DNA of 64,000 nt from Austwickia sp. (GTDB lineage Bacteria; Actinomycetota; Actinomycetes; Actinomycetales; Dermatophilaceae): positions 434,001 through 498,000 of the forward strand of contig JADJTI010000004.1 in NCBI GenBank assembly GCA_016711265.1, in the 5' to 3' direction. Positions 25,466 to 34,003 of this stretch are shown piece by piece (the stretch's first letter is position 1; each line of letters opens with the position of its first letter). The translations under genes and the position numbers were made by a program. The notes below the pieces were generated by a model. The model was not told where the DNA came from. It did no database searches and saw only the letters and a list, made by a program, of their open reading frames with translations.

Positions 25466-25494
25466 CCTGTCACTGTCCACGCCAGCGCCGACCC

Positions 25495-25791
25495 TCAGCC
25501 ACCGGCGAACGGCGGCAAGATCTCCACCGTCGACCCCGCGGGCACCAGCGGCCCGTCCACCCCGCGGCCCGCGGCCCGGTCAACGCCGTGCGGGGCACCG
25601 GCGACGTGCTCCCCGTTCACGAACACCGAGCAGGCCCGCAACACCGGCGCCAGCCCCGGCCGGGCGGCCAGTGCTGCGGCCAGCACGTCCGCCAGGGTGC
25701 CGGGCCCGACCTCATCAGCCTCCACGCCGGCCGCATCCCGGGCCCCCGCCCAGTAGTGAATGCGCACCATCGGCTCTGCGCTGCCCGTCAC
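25495..25791 (-). CDS. MoaD/ThiS-family ubiquitin-like sulfur carrier
   Basis: 98-aa beta-grasp protein: VRIHYWAGARDAAG, LADVLAAALAARPGLAPVL, FVNGEHV and the C-terminal PPFAGG whose terminal Gly-Gly is the thiocarboxylation site of molybdopterin synthase small subunit and its relatives. No moaE, moeB or thiG lies nearby, so whether it serves molybdopterin or another sulfur transfer is open. Start is GTG 25791 (purine-rich AAGGGGTGG upstream) or ATG 25770. Divergent from glnR. Confidence 0.8.
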   Translation of the reverse strand: MTGSAEPMVRIHYWAGARDAAGVEADEVGPGTLADVLAAALAARPGLAPVLRACSVFVNGEHVAGAPHGVDRAAGRGVDGPLVPAGSTVEILPPFAGG

Positions 25792-25818
25792 GCCACCACC
25801 CCTTCCACCTTGAGCGCC

Positions 25819-25824
25819 TATTCT
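25819..25824 (+). promoter_or_regulatory. -10 element of leaderless glnR promoter
   Basis: TATTCT, a near-consensus -10 hexamer, is 8 nt before ATG 25833 and no Shine-Dalgarno sequence intervenes. Confidence 0.5.
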
Positions 25825-25832
25825 CCCCTGTC

Positions 25833-26555
25833 ATGGCCCAGGTGTTGCTGATGACCCCGTCGCCGGAGAAGGGCGCCACGGTGCTCCCGGCTCTCGGGCT
25901 GCTCAGCCACACCGTCCACGTCGTCGGACACGACCTGTCGGCGACCATGACCGACCGGCCGTTCGACGTGGTCCTCGTCGATGCGCGGACCGACCTGGCC
26001 GTCGCTCGCGGGTTGTGCCGCATGCTGCGAACAGCCCAGACCCCGGGGCCGATCATCGCCGTGGTGACCGAGGGCGGCTTGGCCGCGGTCACTGAGCAAT
26101 GGCAGGTCACCGACTTTGTGCTCGAGGGTGCCGGCCCGGCGGAGGTGGAGGCCCGGATCCGGCTCGCGACCACGATCTGCGGGTCCGCCGAACGCCAGGA
26201 CCGCCAGGACCGCCAGGAGGGAACGATCAGCGAGGGCGCGCTGGTGATCGATGAGTCCGCCTACACCGTGCGGGTCGGCGGGCGCGCACTGGATCTGACC
26301 TACAAGGAGTTCGAGCTGCTCAAGCGCCTGGCACAACACCCGGGGCGGGTGGCCACCCGGGCCCAGTTGCTGCAGGACGTCTGGGGTTACGACTACTACG
26401 GGGGCACCCGGACGGTCGACGTGCACGTCCGCCGACTGCGCGCGAAGCTGGGCGCCGAGTACGAATCGATGATCGGCACCGTCCGCAACGTGGGCTACCG
26501 CTTCATCGCCGACGCGGACGCGGGGCTTGCGGCGGAGGCGGCCGTGCTGGAATGA
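25833..26555 (+). CDS. glnR: GlnR-like orphan OmpR-type regulator
   Basis: 240-aa winged-helix regulator with a degenerate receiver domain: the strand VVLVDARTDLAVARGL keeps one Asp, but the acidic pair and conserved Lys of ordinary receivers are not evident. The C-terminal DNA-binding domain is complete (LDLTYKEFELLKRLAQHPGR; TRAQLLQDVWGYDYYGGTRT; VHVRRLRAKLG). Directly followed by mshD, as in the mycobacterial glnR-mshD (Rv0818-Rv0819) pair with a Pst gene nearby, it is best called GlnR, the global nitrogen regulator. A DRQDRQ linker repeat separates the domains. The missing partner kinase fits an orphan regulator. Confidence 0.82.
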   Translation: MAQVLLMTPSPEKGATVLPALGLLSHTVHVVGHDLSATMTDRPFDVVLVDARTDLAVARGLCRMLRTAQTPGPIIAVVTEGGLAAVTEQWQVTDFVLEGAGPAEVEARIRLATTICGSAERQDRQDRQEGTISEGALVIDESAYTVRVGGRALDLTYKEFELLKRLAQHPGRVATRAQLLQDVWGYDYYGGTRTVDVHVRRLRAKLGAEYESMIGTVRNVGYRFIADADAGLAAEAAVLE

Positions 26556-26559
26556 CCTC

Positions 26560-27477
26560 GTGGTCAGGTCAGCAGATTCCCTCAACGACGGTGAGCGCGC
26601 CGAGGTCCTCGCGATGGTGGAAGCCGCGACCGCGGCAGACGGCGTACGACCCCTCTCCGAACACAGCCTGCTGACCCTGGCGGCCCCAGCCCAGCCCGGA
26701 TTCCGCCACCTCCTGACCAGAGCTGCTCCATCGGGGGCACTGACGGGATACGCACAGGTGGGAGCCGACGCTGCGGAGTTGTTGGTCGCCCCGGACGCCC
26801 GCCGCGCCGGGATCGGGTCGGCGCTGCTGTCGGCGGTCACCGGCCAGGCTCGCGGTGGCGCCGTCCGGATCTGGTCTCACGGGTACCTGCCGCCCGCGCG
26901 CGCCTTCGCCGCGGCGCACGGTCTGCACGTGGTCCGCGAGCTGTGGCAGATGACCCGTCCGTCGGCGGGTGCCGACGGCGGACCGGAGCACCCCCTGAGC
27001 CCGCCCCGACTTCCCGGCGGCTTCATGGTCCACCCGTTCGCCGAGGCCGACCTGCCCGAATGGTTGACGGTCAACGCTGCGGCGTTCGCCACCCACCCCG
27101 AGCAGGGCCGGATCAGCGCCGACGACGTCCGCGCCCGGATGGCCACCCGCTGGTTCGACGCGGACGGCTTCCTGCTGATCCGGGACACCGGCGACACCCG
27201 CACGGACCCGCGGGGCCGGCTCGCGGCGTACCACTGGACCAAGATCGAACCTGACCGGCAGCCCCGCACCGGTGAGGTGTACGTCGTCGGGATCGACCCG
27301 GCGTATCAGGGTCGCGGGTTGGCGCGGCCGGTGACCCAGCTCGGCCTGGCCTACCTTGCCGGCGCCGGTGTCGCGCAGATCGAGTTGTATGTCGACGGGG
27401 ACAACGCCCCGGCCGTCGCGACGTACCGCGGGCTCGGCTTCGCCCGGACGGCCCTGGACGTGATGCTCGCGGCGTAG
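26560..27477 (+). CDS. mshD: Mycothiol synthase (acetyltransferase)
   Basis: Last enzyme of mycothiol biosynthesis, acetylating Cys-GlcN-Ins with acetyl-CoA. The 305-aa protein has two GNAT domains; acetyl-CoA-binding motifs are LLVAPDARRAGIGSALL in the N-terminal half and VVGIDPAYQGRGLARPVTQ in the C-terminal, active half. C-terminal ELYVDGDNAPAVATYRGLGF is typical. GTG 26560 is 4 bp after the glnR stop, so the pair is probably cotranscribed. Its presence is the clearest evidence that the host is a mycothiol-producing actinobacterium. Confidence 0.93.
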   Translation: MVRSADSLNDGERAEVLAMVEAATAADGVRPLSEHSLLTLAAPAQPGFRHLLTRAAPSGALTGYAQVGADAAELLVAPDARRAGIGSALLSAVTGQARGGAVRIWSHGYLPPARAFAAAHGLHVVRELWQMTRPSAGADGGPEHPLSPPRLPGGFMVHPFAEADLPEWLTVNAAAFATHPEQGRISADDVRARMATRWFDADGFLLIRDTGDTRTDPRGRLAAYHWTKIEPDRQPRTGEVYVVGIDPAYQGRGLARPVTQLGLAYLAGAGVAQIELYVDGDNAPAVATYRGLGFARTALDVMLAA

Positions 27478-27479
27478 CC

Positions 27480-27511
27480 GTTCTGCCCACCCATCCTGGG
27501 CGCCACAGAAC
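27480..27511 (+). terminator. Possible terminator after mshD
   Basis: GTTCTG/CAGAAC outer arms (27480-27485, 27506-27511) with GCCCA/TGGGC inside (27485-27489, 27497-27501) can form an imperfect hairpin 3 bp after the mshD stop. Confidence 0.35.
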
Positions 27512-27547
27512 AGCGACTCCGCGGTTCCCGGAGCGTGCGCGTGTGTC

Positions 27548-27563
27548 GTTCACCGGCAGGTGA
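27548..27563 (+). promoter_or_regulatory. GTTCACC half-site and palindrome before ppk
   Basis: GTTCACC (27548-27554) matches the PHO-box half-site found before pstS and phoU, and TCACC-GGCA-GGTGA (27550-27563) is a perfect inverted repeat directly before the ppk start; its right half also serves as the likely Shine-Dalgarno sequence (AGGTGA). Only one repeat unit is present, so Pho control is tentative. Confidence 0.35.
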
Positions 27564-27567
27564 GAGC

Positions 27568-29934
27568 ATGTGCGCCATGAACGCCCGCTCCGACCGACGC
27601 GACGAATCCGCCCGAGCCGCCCCGTTGCCGGCGTCAGGCATCAACGCGGGCACTCACGCGGGCACTCACGCGGGCACTCACGCGGGCACCGACGGGAGCA
27701 CGCCGGAAGGCTCCGAGACGACCCAACCGACCACCATGTCGGCGCTGGGTCAGCTCCGGCCGCGAGCAGCCAACGGCCGATTCGTCCGGCTGGAGCAGGA
27801 ACCCGCTCCCGTCAAGGGCGAGAAGTCGGACATCCTGCCCGCCGACCGGTTCCTGGACCGCGAGATTTCCTGGCTGCAGTTCAACGAGCGCGTTCTGCAA
27901 CTGGCCGAAGACCCTGACCTGTACCTGTTGGAGCGAGCCAGGTTTCTGGCGATCTTCGCGAGCAACCTGGACGAGTTTTTCATGGTCCGCGTCGCCGGCT
28001 TCAAACGCCGGATCGCCACGGGCCTGGCGGTCCGCTCCGCCTCCGGACTGGAGCCTCGTGAGCTGCTTGAGCGGATCTTCACGTTGTCACAACAGCTGAT
28101 GGCGACGCACGCTCGGGTGTTCCAGGAGCAGGTACGCCCGGCCCTGGCCGAGGAGGGCATTGCCCTGGTGCGCTGGGACGAGTTGTCGGCCGCGGAGCAG
28201 GAGCAACTCGCCGACTGGTTCCGGAGCCGGGTGTTCCCGGTGCTCACGCCGCTCGCGGTCGACCCCGCACACCCCTTCCCCTACATCTCGGGCCTGTCGC
28301 TGAACCTGGCCGTCGTCCTGCAGAACGAGAAGACCGGGACCGAGCACTTCGCGCGTGTGAAGGTACCGCCGCTGCTGCCCCGGCTCGTGGAGGTCGAACA
28401 AGCCCCCGGCGAGGACGTGGACCCCTACCGGCACCGGTTCGTGCCGCTGGAGGAAGTCATCGCGGCCCATCTCGACCAGCTGTTCCCCGGCATGACCGTG
28501 CAGGAGCAGTTCACCTTCCGGGTCACCCGCAACGAGGACCTGGAGGTCGAGGAGGACGACGCCGAGAACCTGTTGACCGCGTTGGAGAAAGAGCTGACCC
28601 GCCGCCGGTTCGGCCCGCCGGTGCGGTTGGAGGTGGCGGAGGACATGGATGACCACGTCATGGAACTCCTGATGCGAGAGATGCAGATCAGCCCCCGGGA
28701 AGTCTTCCGCCTGCCGACCCCACTGGATCTGCGCGGGCTGCACACCATCGCCGACGTGGATCGGACCGAGCTGAAGTACCCGGGGTTCGTCCCGCTCAAC
28801 CACCCGGACCTGGCCCGCGTGGAGAGCGCCAAGGCGGCCAACATCATGGCCGCCGTCCGCGACAAGGACGTCCTGCTGCAACACCCGTACAACTCGTTCT
28901 CCACGTCCGTGCAGGCCTTCATCGAGCAGGCCGCGGCCGACCCCCGCGTCCTGGCGATCAAGCAGACGCTGTACCGGACCAGCGGCGATTCCCCGATCAT
29001 CGACGCCCTGATCGACGCCGCGGAGGCCGGCAAACAGGTGCTCGCCGTGGTCGAGATCAAGGCCCGTTTCGACGAGCAGAACAACATCGATTGGGCGCGC
29101 AAGCTGGAGCACGCCGGGGTGCACGTCGTGTACGGCGTCGTCGGGCTGAAGACGCACTGCAAGTTGTCTCTGGTGGTGCGTCAGGAGCCGGACGGACTGC
29201 GCCGGTACTGCCATGTGGGCACCGGCAACTACCACCCGAAGACGGCCAGGCTGTACGAGGACATCGGGCTGATCACCTGCGACCCTCAGGTCGGGGAGGA
29301 CCTGACCAAGCTGTTCAACCAACTGTCGGGGTGGGCTCCGCGCAGCAGCTTCAAACGCTTGCTGGTCGCCCCCCGGTCCCTGCGTTCCGGGCTGCTGGAC
29401 CTGGTTGACGGCCAGGTCCGTCGGGCCAAAGCGGGCAAGGACGCCTACATCGGCTTCAAGGTCAACTCCTTGGTGGACGAGAGACTCATCGACGCCCTCT
29501 ACCACGCCTCACAGGCCGGCGTGCAGGTGGATGTGTATGTGCGGGGCATCTGCGCCCTGCGGCCGGGCCGCCCGGACCTGAGCGAGAACATTCGGGTCCG
29601 TTCGATTCTGGGCCGCTTTCTGGAGCACAGCCGGGTCTTCGTCTTCGGGCGGGACGGCGAGCAGGGTGTGCTCATCGGCAGCGCCGACATGATGCACCGC
29701 AACCTGGACCGCAGGGTGGAGGCGCTGGTGTTCATCACCGACCCGGGGCAGGTCGCCGACCTGGTGCAGCTGGTCCGCTATGGGATGAGCGATGAGACCT
29801 CCAGCTGGCACCTCGACGGCGACGGCCGGTGGACCCGCCACAGCCGCGACGCCGGCGGCCAGCCCCTGCGAGACATCCAGTACGACTTGATCCGCGAGCA
29901 CGCCAATCGTCGACGGAAGAACCGCGGCCGGTGA
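27568..29934 (+). CDS. ppk: Polyphosphate kinase 1
   Basis: Makes inorganic polyphosphate from ATP; about 788 aa. A variable, disordered N-terminus of roughly 90 residues includes four AGTH-type repeats, then the PPK1 core begins at DRFLDREISWLQFNERVLQLA. Catalytic blocks include LLQHPYNSFST, IKQTLYRTSGDSPI, KARFDEQNNIDWARKLE, LKTHCKLSLVVRQE (autophosphorylated His region), HVGTGNYHPKTARLYED and SADMMHRNLDRRVE. ATG 27568 is 4 nt after AGGTGA; ATG 27577 is an alternative. The downstream NUDIX/phosphatase gene overlaps by 4 bp (GTGA). Confidence 0.95.
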   Translation: MCAMNARSDRRDESARAAPLPASGINAGTHAGTHAGTHAGTDGSTPEGSETTQPTTMSALGQLRPRAANGRFVRLEQEPAPVKGEKSDILPADRFLDREISWLQFNERVLQLAEDPDLYLLERARFLAIFASNLDEFFMVRVAGFKRRIATGLAVRSASGLEPRELLERIFTLSQQLMATHARVFQEQVRPALAEEGIALVRWDELSAAEQEQLADWFRSRVFPVLTPLAVDPAHPFPYISGLSLNLAVVLQNEKTGTEHFARVKVPPLLPRLVEVEQAPGEDVDPYRHRFVPLEEVIAAHLDQLFPGMTVQEQFTFRVTRNEDLEVEEDDAENLLTALEKELTRRRFGPPVRLEVAEDMDDHVMELLMREMQISPREVFRLPTPLDLRGLHTIADVDRTELKYPGFVPLNHPDLARVESAKAANIMAAVRDKDVLLQHPYNSFSTSVQAFIEQAAADPRVLAIKQTLYRTSGDSPIIDALIDAAEAGKQVLAVVEIKARFDEQNNIDWARKLEHAGVHVVYGVVGLKTHCKLSLVVRQEPDGLRRYCHVGTGNYHPKTARLYEDIGLITCDPQVGEDLTKLFNQLSGWAPRSSFKRLLVAPRSLRSGLLDLVDGQVRRAKAGKDAYIGFKVNSLVDERLIDALYHASQAGVQVDVYVRGICALRPGRPDLSENIRVRSILGRFLEHSRVFVFGRDGEQGVLIGSADMMHRNLDRRVEALVFITDPGQVADLVQLVRYGMSDETSSWHLDGDGRWTRHSRDAGGQPLRDIQYDLIREHANRRRKNRGR
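27646..27693 (+). repeat. 12-bp tandem repeat in the ppk N-terminal coding region
   Basis: Three exact GCGGGCACTCAC units (27646-27681) and a diverged fourth (27682-27693) encode the repeated AGTH segment. In-frame and in a non-conserved region, so copy number can vary without loss of the protein. Confidence 0.9.
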
Positions 29935-31034
29935 GCATCGACCCCCACCCGGTGTCGGTGGACACGATGGATCTCCTCCCGGACGTCAACGTCGAGCCCG
30001 AGCCCGAGCCCGCGCCCGCATCCCCAGCGCCCCCCGAGCCCGCATCCCCAGCGCCCCCCGATCCGTTGGGCGCGGCCCGAGGGGCGGTGGCTCCGGTACA
30101 GCGGGCCGCCGGGGCGGTGGTGTGGCGCCGACACAAGGGGCGGCTGCTCGTGGCGTTGGTCCACCGGCCCCGGTACGACGACTGGTCGTGGCCCAAGGGC
30201 AAGCTGGACGATGGCGAGGACTGGCCGGTGGCCGCTGCTCGTGAAGTCCGCGAGGAGACCGGGCTGCGAGTGCGGCTCGGCCAGGTGTTGCCGCCGACGT
30301 CGTACCCGGTGCTCGGGCCCGACGGCCTGAAGGCGGTCAAAGAGGTCCGCTATTGGAGCGCCGTGGTGACCGGGGGGGATGGGCGCCTCGAACACGAGGT
30401 CGACAAGGTCGCCTGGCTGACTCCGCAGAAGGCGCTGCGGCGGTTGACCTACGAGCACGATCGCCGTCAGCTGGCCGCGCTCATGGTCGCCGACGAGGAG
30501 CATCGGTTGCGGACCTGGCCGCTGCTCGTGGTCCGGCACGCGAAGGCCATCCCCCGCAAGCAGTGGTCCAAGGCGGACTGGCGGCGCCCACTGGACGAGC
30601 GCGGCGCTCGACAGTCCGAGGCCATGGTCGCGCTGCTGCGGGCCTACGACGTACAGCGGGTCATCACCTCTTCGGCGACCCGCTGCATCCTGACCGTGGC
30701 TCCGTACGCGAAGGCGACCAAGGCCAAGATCCACTCCTCCGCGGTCTTCTCCGAAGAGGGTTTCGAGGAGCACCCGCTGACAGCGGGGAAGGCCTTCGCC
30801 CACGCGCTGGGTCGGGGGAGCGCGACAGCGCTGTGCTCCCACGGACCGCTCTTGCCGCACCTGCTCAACGACCTGGCGATGCTCGCCGACCCCACGCTGC
30901 CCAAGGTCCAGGCCGACCTGGAGGAGGCCGCGCGCGAGAACCTGGACAAGGGTGAGGTGCTGGTCGCTCACCTGGCCGGCAGCCGCAAGCAGGTTCGGGT
31001 GGTGGGCGTGGAACGGCATCCGCCGTTGCGGTAG
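29931..31034 (+). CDS. NUDIX hydrolase fused to a histidine phosphatase domain (MutT1-like)
   Basis: 367-aa two-domain enzyme like mycobacterial MutT1, which hydrolyses oxidised or polyphosphorylated nucleotides. After a Pro/Glu/Ala-rich N-terminus (two copies of a PASPAPP block) comes a NUDIX domain with the complete box GKLDDGEDWPVAAAREVREETGL read from G(5x)E(7x)REVREETG, then a histidine-phosphatase domain beginning LLVVRHAKAI (RHA motif) with the second His in LCSHGPLLP. GTG 29931 overlaps the ppk stop (GTGA). The pairing with ppk is widespread in actinobacteria and links it to phosphate or polyphosphate metabolism. Confidence 0.88.
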   Translation: MSIDPHPVSVDTMDLLPDVNVEPEPEPAPASPAPPEPASPAPPDPLGAARGAVAPVQRAAGAVVWRRHKGRLLVALVHRPRYDDWSWPKGKLDDGEDWPVAAAREVREETGLRVRLGQVLPPTSYPVLGPDGLKAVKEVRYWSAVVTGGDGRLEHEVDKVAWLTPQKALRRLTYEHDRRQLAALMVADEEHRLRTWPLLVVRHAKAIPRKQWSKADWRRPLDERGARQSEAMVALLRAYDVQRVITSSATRCILTVAPYAKATKAKIHSSAVFSEEGFEEHPLTAGKAFAHALGRGSATALCSHGPLLPHLLNDLAMLADPTLPKVQADLEEAARENLDKGEVLVAHLAGSRKQVRVVGVERHPPLR

Positions 31035-31075
31035 CGCCCGCACGACCGTTGCCGGACCGTTACCCGACGGCGTCC

Positions 31076-31107
31076 GGCACATCGGCACATCGGCACATCG
31101 GCACATC
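31076..31107. repeat. 8-bp tandem repeat (GGCACATC x4)
   Basis: Four exact GGCACATC copies in the 289-bp gap between the convergent NUDIX gene and pstB. The rest of the gap shows no gene, and no clear hairpin terminator for either neighbour was found. Confidence 0.9.
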
Positions 31108-31323
31108 GAAAGCTGGCGTCGAGATGCGGAAGAAGTCGGCCGGCCGCACTGTTGTCACGATGGTGTGCCGGGCCGCGGTAGCCCCGGGTCCCAAAATACG
31201 CCGCTGCGAGCGGCCGTGCGCCGTGAGGCGCTCCCGGTCCGGCACACCATCACCAGCCAGGTGGCGCGACCGCTCGCCCGCTCCCGGTAACCCCAGGTAA
31301 ACGCTGGTCCCTGCCCCGCTCGG

Positions 31324-32100
31324 CTAGCCGAAGCGCCCGCAGATGTAGTCCTCGGTCGCCTTCTCGCCCGGATTGCTGAAGATCTTCTGGGTGCGGTCCA
31401 CCTCGACGAGGCGCCCGGGTTGATCGGAGGAGGCTCGGTTGAAGAAGGCCGTCCGATCGGAGACCCGTGCCGCCTGCTGCATGTTGTGGGTCACGATCAC
31501 GATCGTGTAGTCGGACTTGAGGTCGTTGATCAGGTCCTCGATGGCCAGGGTGGACATGGGGTCCAGGGCGGAGCACGGCTCATCCATCAACAACACCTGC
31601 GGTGACACGGCGATGGCGCGGGCGATGCACAACCGCTGCTGCTGGCCTGCGGACAGGGCGCCCGCCGGCGTACGTAGTCGATCCTTGACCTCGTCCCAGA
31701 GGTTGGTGCCGCGCAGCGCCGACTCGACGGTCTCGGTCAGCACCCGGCGGTCTTTCACCCCGCCCAACCGCAACCCGGCCCCCACGTTGTCGAAGACCGA
31801 CATCGTCGGGAAGGGGTTCGGACGCTGAAAGACCATCCCGACGGTACGCCGCACGGCCACCGGGTCGACGTTGCGCGCGTACACGTCCTGGTCGTCCAGC
31901 AACACGGTCCCCTCGACGCACGCCCCCGGGGTGACTTCGTGCATCCGGTTCAGAGCTCGCAGCACCGTGGACTTCCCGCAGCCGGAGGGACCGATGACCG
32001 CGGTGACCGAACGTGGTTCGACCGTCATCGTCACGGCCTCGACGGCCTTGACCGGCCCATAGTAGATGTCGAGGTCCACCACATCGATGCGCATCGCCAC
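31324..32100 (-). CDS. pstB: Phosphate ABC transporter ATP-binding protein PstB
   Basis: ATPase of the high-affinity phosphate importer, 258 aa. Walker A GPSGCGKST (37-45), PstB-specific RPNPFPTM (93-100), Walker B LLMDEPCSALDP and switch His IVTHNMQQAARVSD are present. The ABC signature reads LSAGQQQR rather than LSGGQQQR (Ala at 151). GTG 32100 has GAGAGG 8 nt upstream; ATG 32094 is an alternative. Last gene of a leftward pstSCAB operon; a phoU copy is not adjacent but lies near senX3-regX3. Confidence 0.94.
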   Translation of the reverse strand: MAMRIDVVDLDIYYGPVKAVEAVTMTVEPRSVTAVIGPSGCGKSTVLRALNRMHEVTPGACVEGTVLLDDQDVYARNVDPVAVRRTVGMVFQRPNPFPTMSVFDNVGAGLRLGGVKDRRVLTETVESALRGTNLWDEVKDRLRTPAGALSAGQQQRLCIARAIAVSPQVLLMDEPCSALDPMSTLAIEDLINDLKSDYTIVIVTHNMQQAARVSDRTAFFNRASSDQPGRLVEVDRTQKIFSNPGEKATEDYICGRFG

Positions 32101-32102
32101 GG

Positions 32103-33038
32103 CTACGTCCTCTCAGCGCGGCGACGGAGGCTGCTGCGCGCCACCAGTCGACCCAGCAGGATGCACCCGAGAATGATCAAGATCAGCGTCAACGACGCCG
32201 CCCAGGCGCGCTCCAGCCCGGCCGGGGTCACGTCGCTGCGGGAGTCGTTGATCATCGTGGGCAGGCTGGCCATCACCGGGTCGAAGAGTCCTGCCTGGAG
32301 ATAGGGCGTGTACGGCGCGAGGATGATCAGCGGTGCCGTCTCCCCCATCACGCGCGCCGCCGCGAACAGCGCCCCGCTGACGATTCCCGGCAGCGCCGCC
32401 GGGACGACGATGACGGCCAGCGTCTTCCAGGTGGGCACGCCCAAGGCGTACGCCGCCTCGCGCAGGCTTCCCGGCACCCCACGCAACGCAGCCTCGGTGG
32501 AGTGCACCACCGCCGGAATCATCAGCAGCACCAGCGCCAGCGTCGCCGAGAACGGCACCCGCAGCGCACCGAGCGTGGTGACCCAGAAGGCGTAGACGAA
32601 CAGCCCCGCCACGATGGCCGGGACCCCGCTGAGGATGTCCACCATGAACCGGACGACGGCAGCGAACCTGCCCCGGCCGTAATCGTTGAGGTAGATCGCG
32701 GTCAACAGGGCGATGGGCACGGCGATCACCGACGTGGCAATCGCCATCTGCACGGTGCCGAGAATCGCGTGGGCTGCGCCCACCTCGGTGTCGCCTGCGC
32801 CGCCCGCTGCGCCGTCCTGCGTCCACCACGACGGCCGCAGGACGAGGCCGAGCCCCTGGGTGAGGACCACCCACAGGATCCATACCAGGGGCAGCACGGC
32901 GATCAGGAATGCCAGCCACATCAGCGCGCGGCAGAGGACATCGGTGAGCACGCGGCGGGTCGATCGGCCCGGCAGCGACACCGGCCCGGGCACCCCGCCG
33001 GTCACTCCCGGTTCTCCGAAGGCCGCGAACCCGCTCAT
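32103..33038 (-). CDS. pstA: Phosphate ABC transporter permease PstA
   Basis: Permease subunit, 311 aa, with six predicted helices (ALMWLAFLIAVLPLVWILWVV and later VMGETAPLIILAP). The PstA motifs GVPAIVAGLFVYAFWV and EAALRGVPGSLREAAYALGV (EAA-type loop contacting PstB) are clear. A hydrophilic N-terminus precedes the first helix. The start overlaps the pstC stop... the ATG at 33038 shares ATGA with the end of pstC, and 2 bp separate its stop from pstB, so the genes are translationally linked. Confidence 0.94.
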   Translation of the reverse strand: MSGFAAFGEPGVTGGVPGPVSLPGRSTRRVLTDVLCRALMWLAFLIAVLPLVWILWVVLTQGLGLVLRPSWWTQDGAAGGAGDTEVGAAHAILGTVQMAIATSVIAVPIALLTAIYLNDYGRGRFAAVVRFMVDILSGVPAIVAGLFVYAFWVTTLGALRVPFSATLALVLLMIPAVVHSTEAALRGVPGSLREAAYALGVPTWKTLAVIVVPAALPGIVSGALFAAARVMGETAPLIILAPYTPYLQAGLFDPVMASLPTMINDSRSDVTPAGLERAWAASLTLILIILGCILLGRLVARSSLRRRAERT

Positions 33039-34003
33039 CCGAGCGGCTCCTGCCGCAGCGACTCGGAGCGATCAGCGACCAGCCGCGCCAACGCCGCCAC
33101 GGCGAAGGTGAGGAGGAACAGCACCAGCCCGGCCGCCACGAACGCCCCCGCCTTCTGGGGGGTGTCGAAGTCACCGGCGTTGTTGGCGATCTTGGAGGCG
33201 AAGGTCTCGCCCCCGGCGAACACGCTCCAGGACCAGGGGGAGCCTTCAGCCACGGTGGACAGGATGATGGTCACGGCCAGCGTCTCCCCCAGAGCCCGGC
33301 CGAGTCCCAGCAGCGCGGCGCTGAGCACGCCTCCCCGGCCGTACGGGAGCACCGCGGTGCGGATCATCTCCGAGCGGGTCGCACCCAGGGCCAGGGCTGC
33401 CTCCTGGTGCGCGCGCGGCGTCCGGGCGAAGGCGTCCCGGGACATCGCGGTCACGATCGGCAGGATCATGATCGCCAGCACGAGGGCGACCACGAACACG
33501 ATGCCCGTGTCCGTGTACTTTGTGCCGTTTGGTGAAAACAACGGGATGGACCCGAGGGTTCTGGCCAGGAACTCCTGGACCGGCAGCACCGCGGGCCCGA
33601 AGTGATACAGGCCCCAGATTCCGTAGACGATCGAGGGCACCACGGCCAGGAGATCCACCAGGCGGGCTGCCGGCGCGGCCAGCCAGGGGGGTGCGTAGTG
33701 CGTCAGGAACAACGCGGCGCCCACACCCACCGGGACAGCCACCACGACCGCTATCACCGAGGTGACCACCGTGGTCCACATCAGGGCGGCCACCCCGAAC
33801 CGGGGGTTGTCCCCCGTGACCTGCCACTGCCGGGAGGTGAGGAATCCGGCTTCGTTGTCGGCGAGCGCGGGCAACGCCTGGCTCAGCAGAAACACCGCGA
33901 TCAGGATGACCAACGCGGCAACGATCAACCCGGACCCTCGCGCACTTCCGGCCAGCAGCCGCTCTCCCCAGCTCCGGGAGCCGGTCAGGCCCACGGACGT
34001 CAT
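33035..34003 (-). CDS. pstC: Phosphate ABC transporter permease PstC
   Basis: Permease partner of PstA, 322 aa. First helix LIVAALVILIAVFLLSQALPAL, an extracytoplasmic segment (ADNEAGFLTSRQWQVTGDNP) and the conserved core VPSIVYGIWGLYHFGP and QEAALALGATRSEMIRTAVLP (EAA loop) followed by GLGRALGETLAVTIIL identify PstC. Start ATG 34003 overlaps the pstS stop codon by 4 bp and its stop overlaps the pstA start, so translation through pstS-C-A is continuous. Confidence 0.94.
   Translation of the reverse strand: MTSVGLTGSRSWGERLLAGSARGSGLIVAALVILIAVFLLSQALPALADNEAGFLTSRQWQVTGDNPRFGVAALMWTTVVTSVIAVVVAVPVGVGAALFLTHYAPPWLAAPAARLVDLLAVVPSIVYGIWGLYHFGPAVLPVQEFLARTLGSIPLFSPNGTKYTDTGIVFVVALVLAIMILPIVTAMSRDAFARTPRAHQEAALALGATRSEMIRTAVLPYGRGGVLSAALLGLGRALGETLAVTIILSTVAEGSPWSWSVFAGGETFASKIANNAGDFDTPQKAGAFVAAGLVLFLLTFAVAALARLVADRSESLRQEPLG

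Noticed and set aside
31035..31323. Small ORFs in the NUDIX-pstB gap
   Set aside because: Short, Arg-rich and spanning the 8-bp repeat in several frames; no start context.
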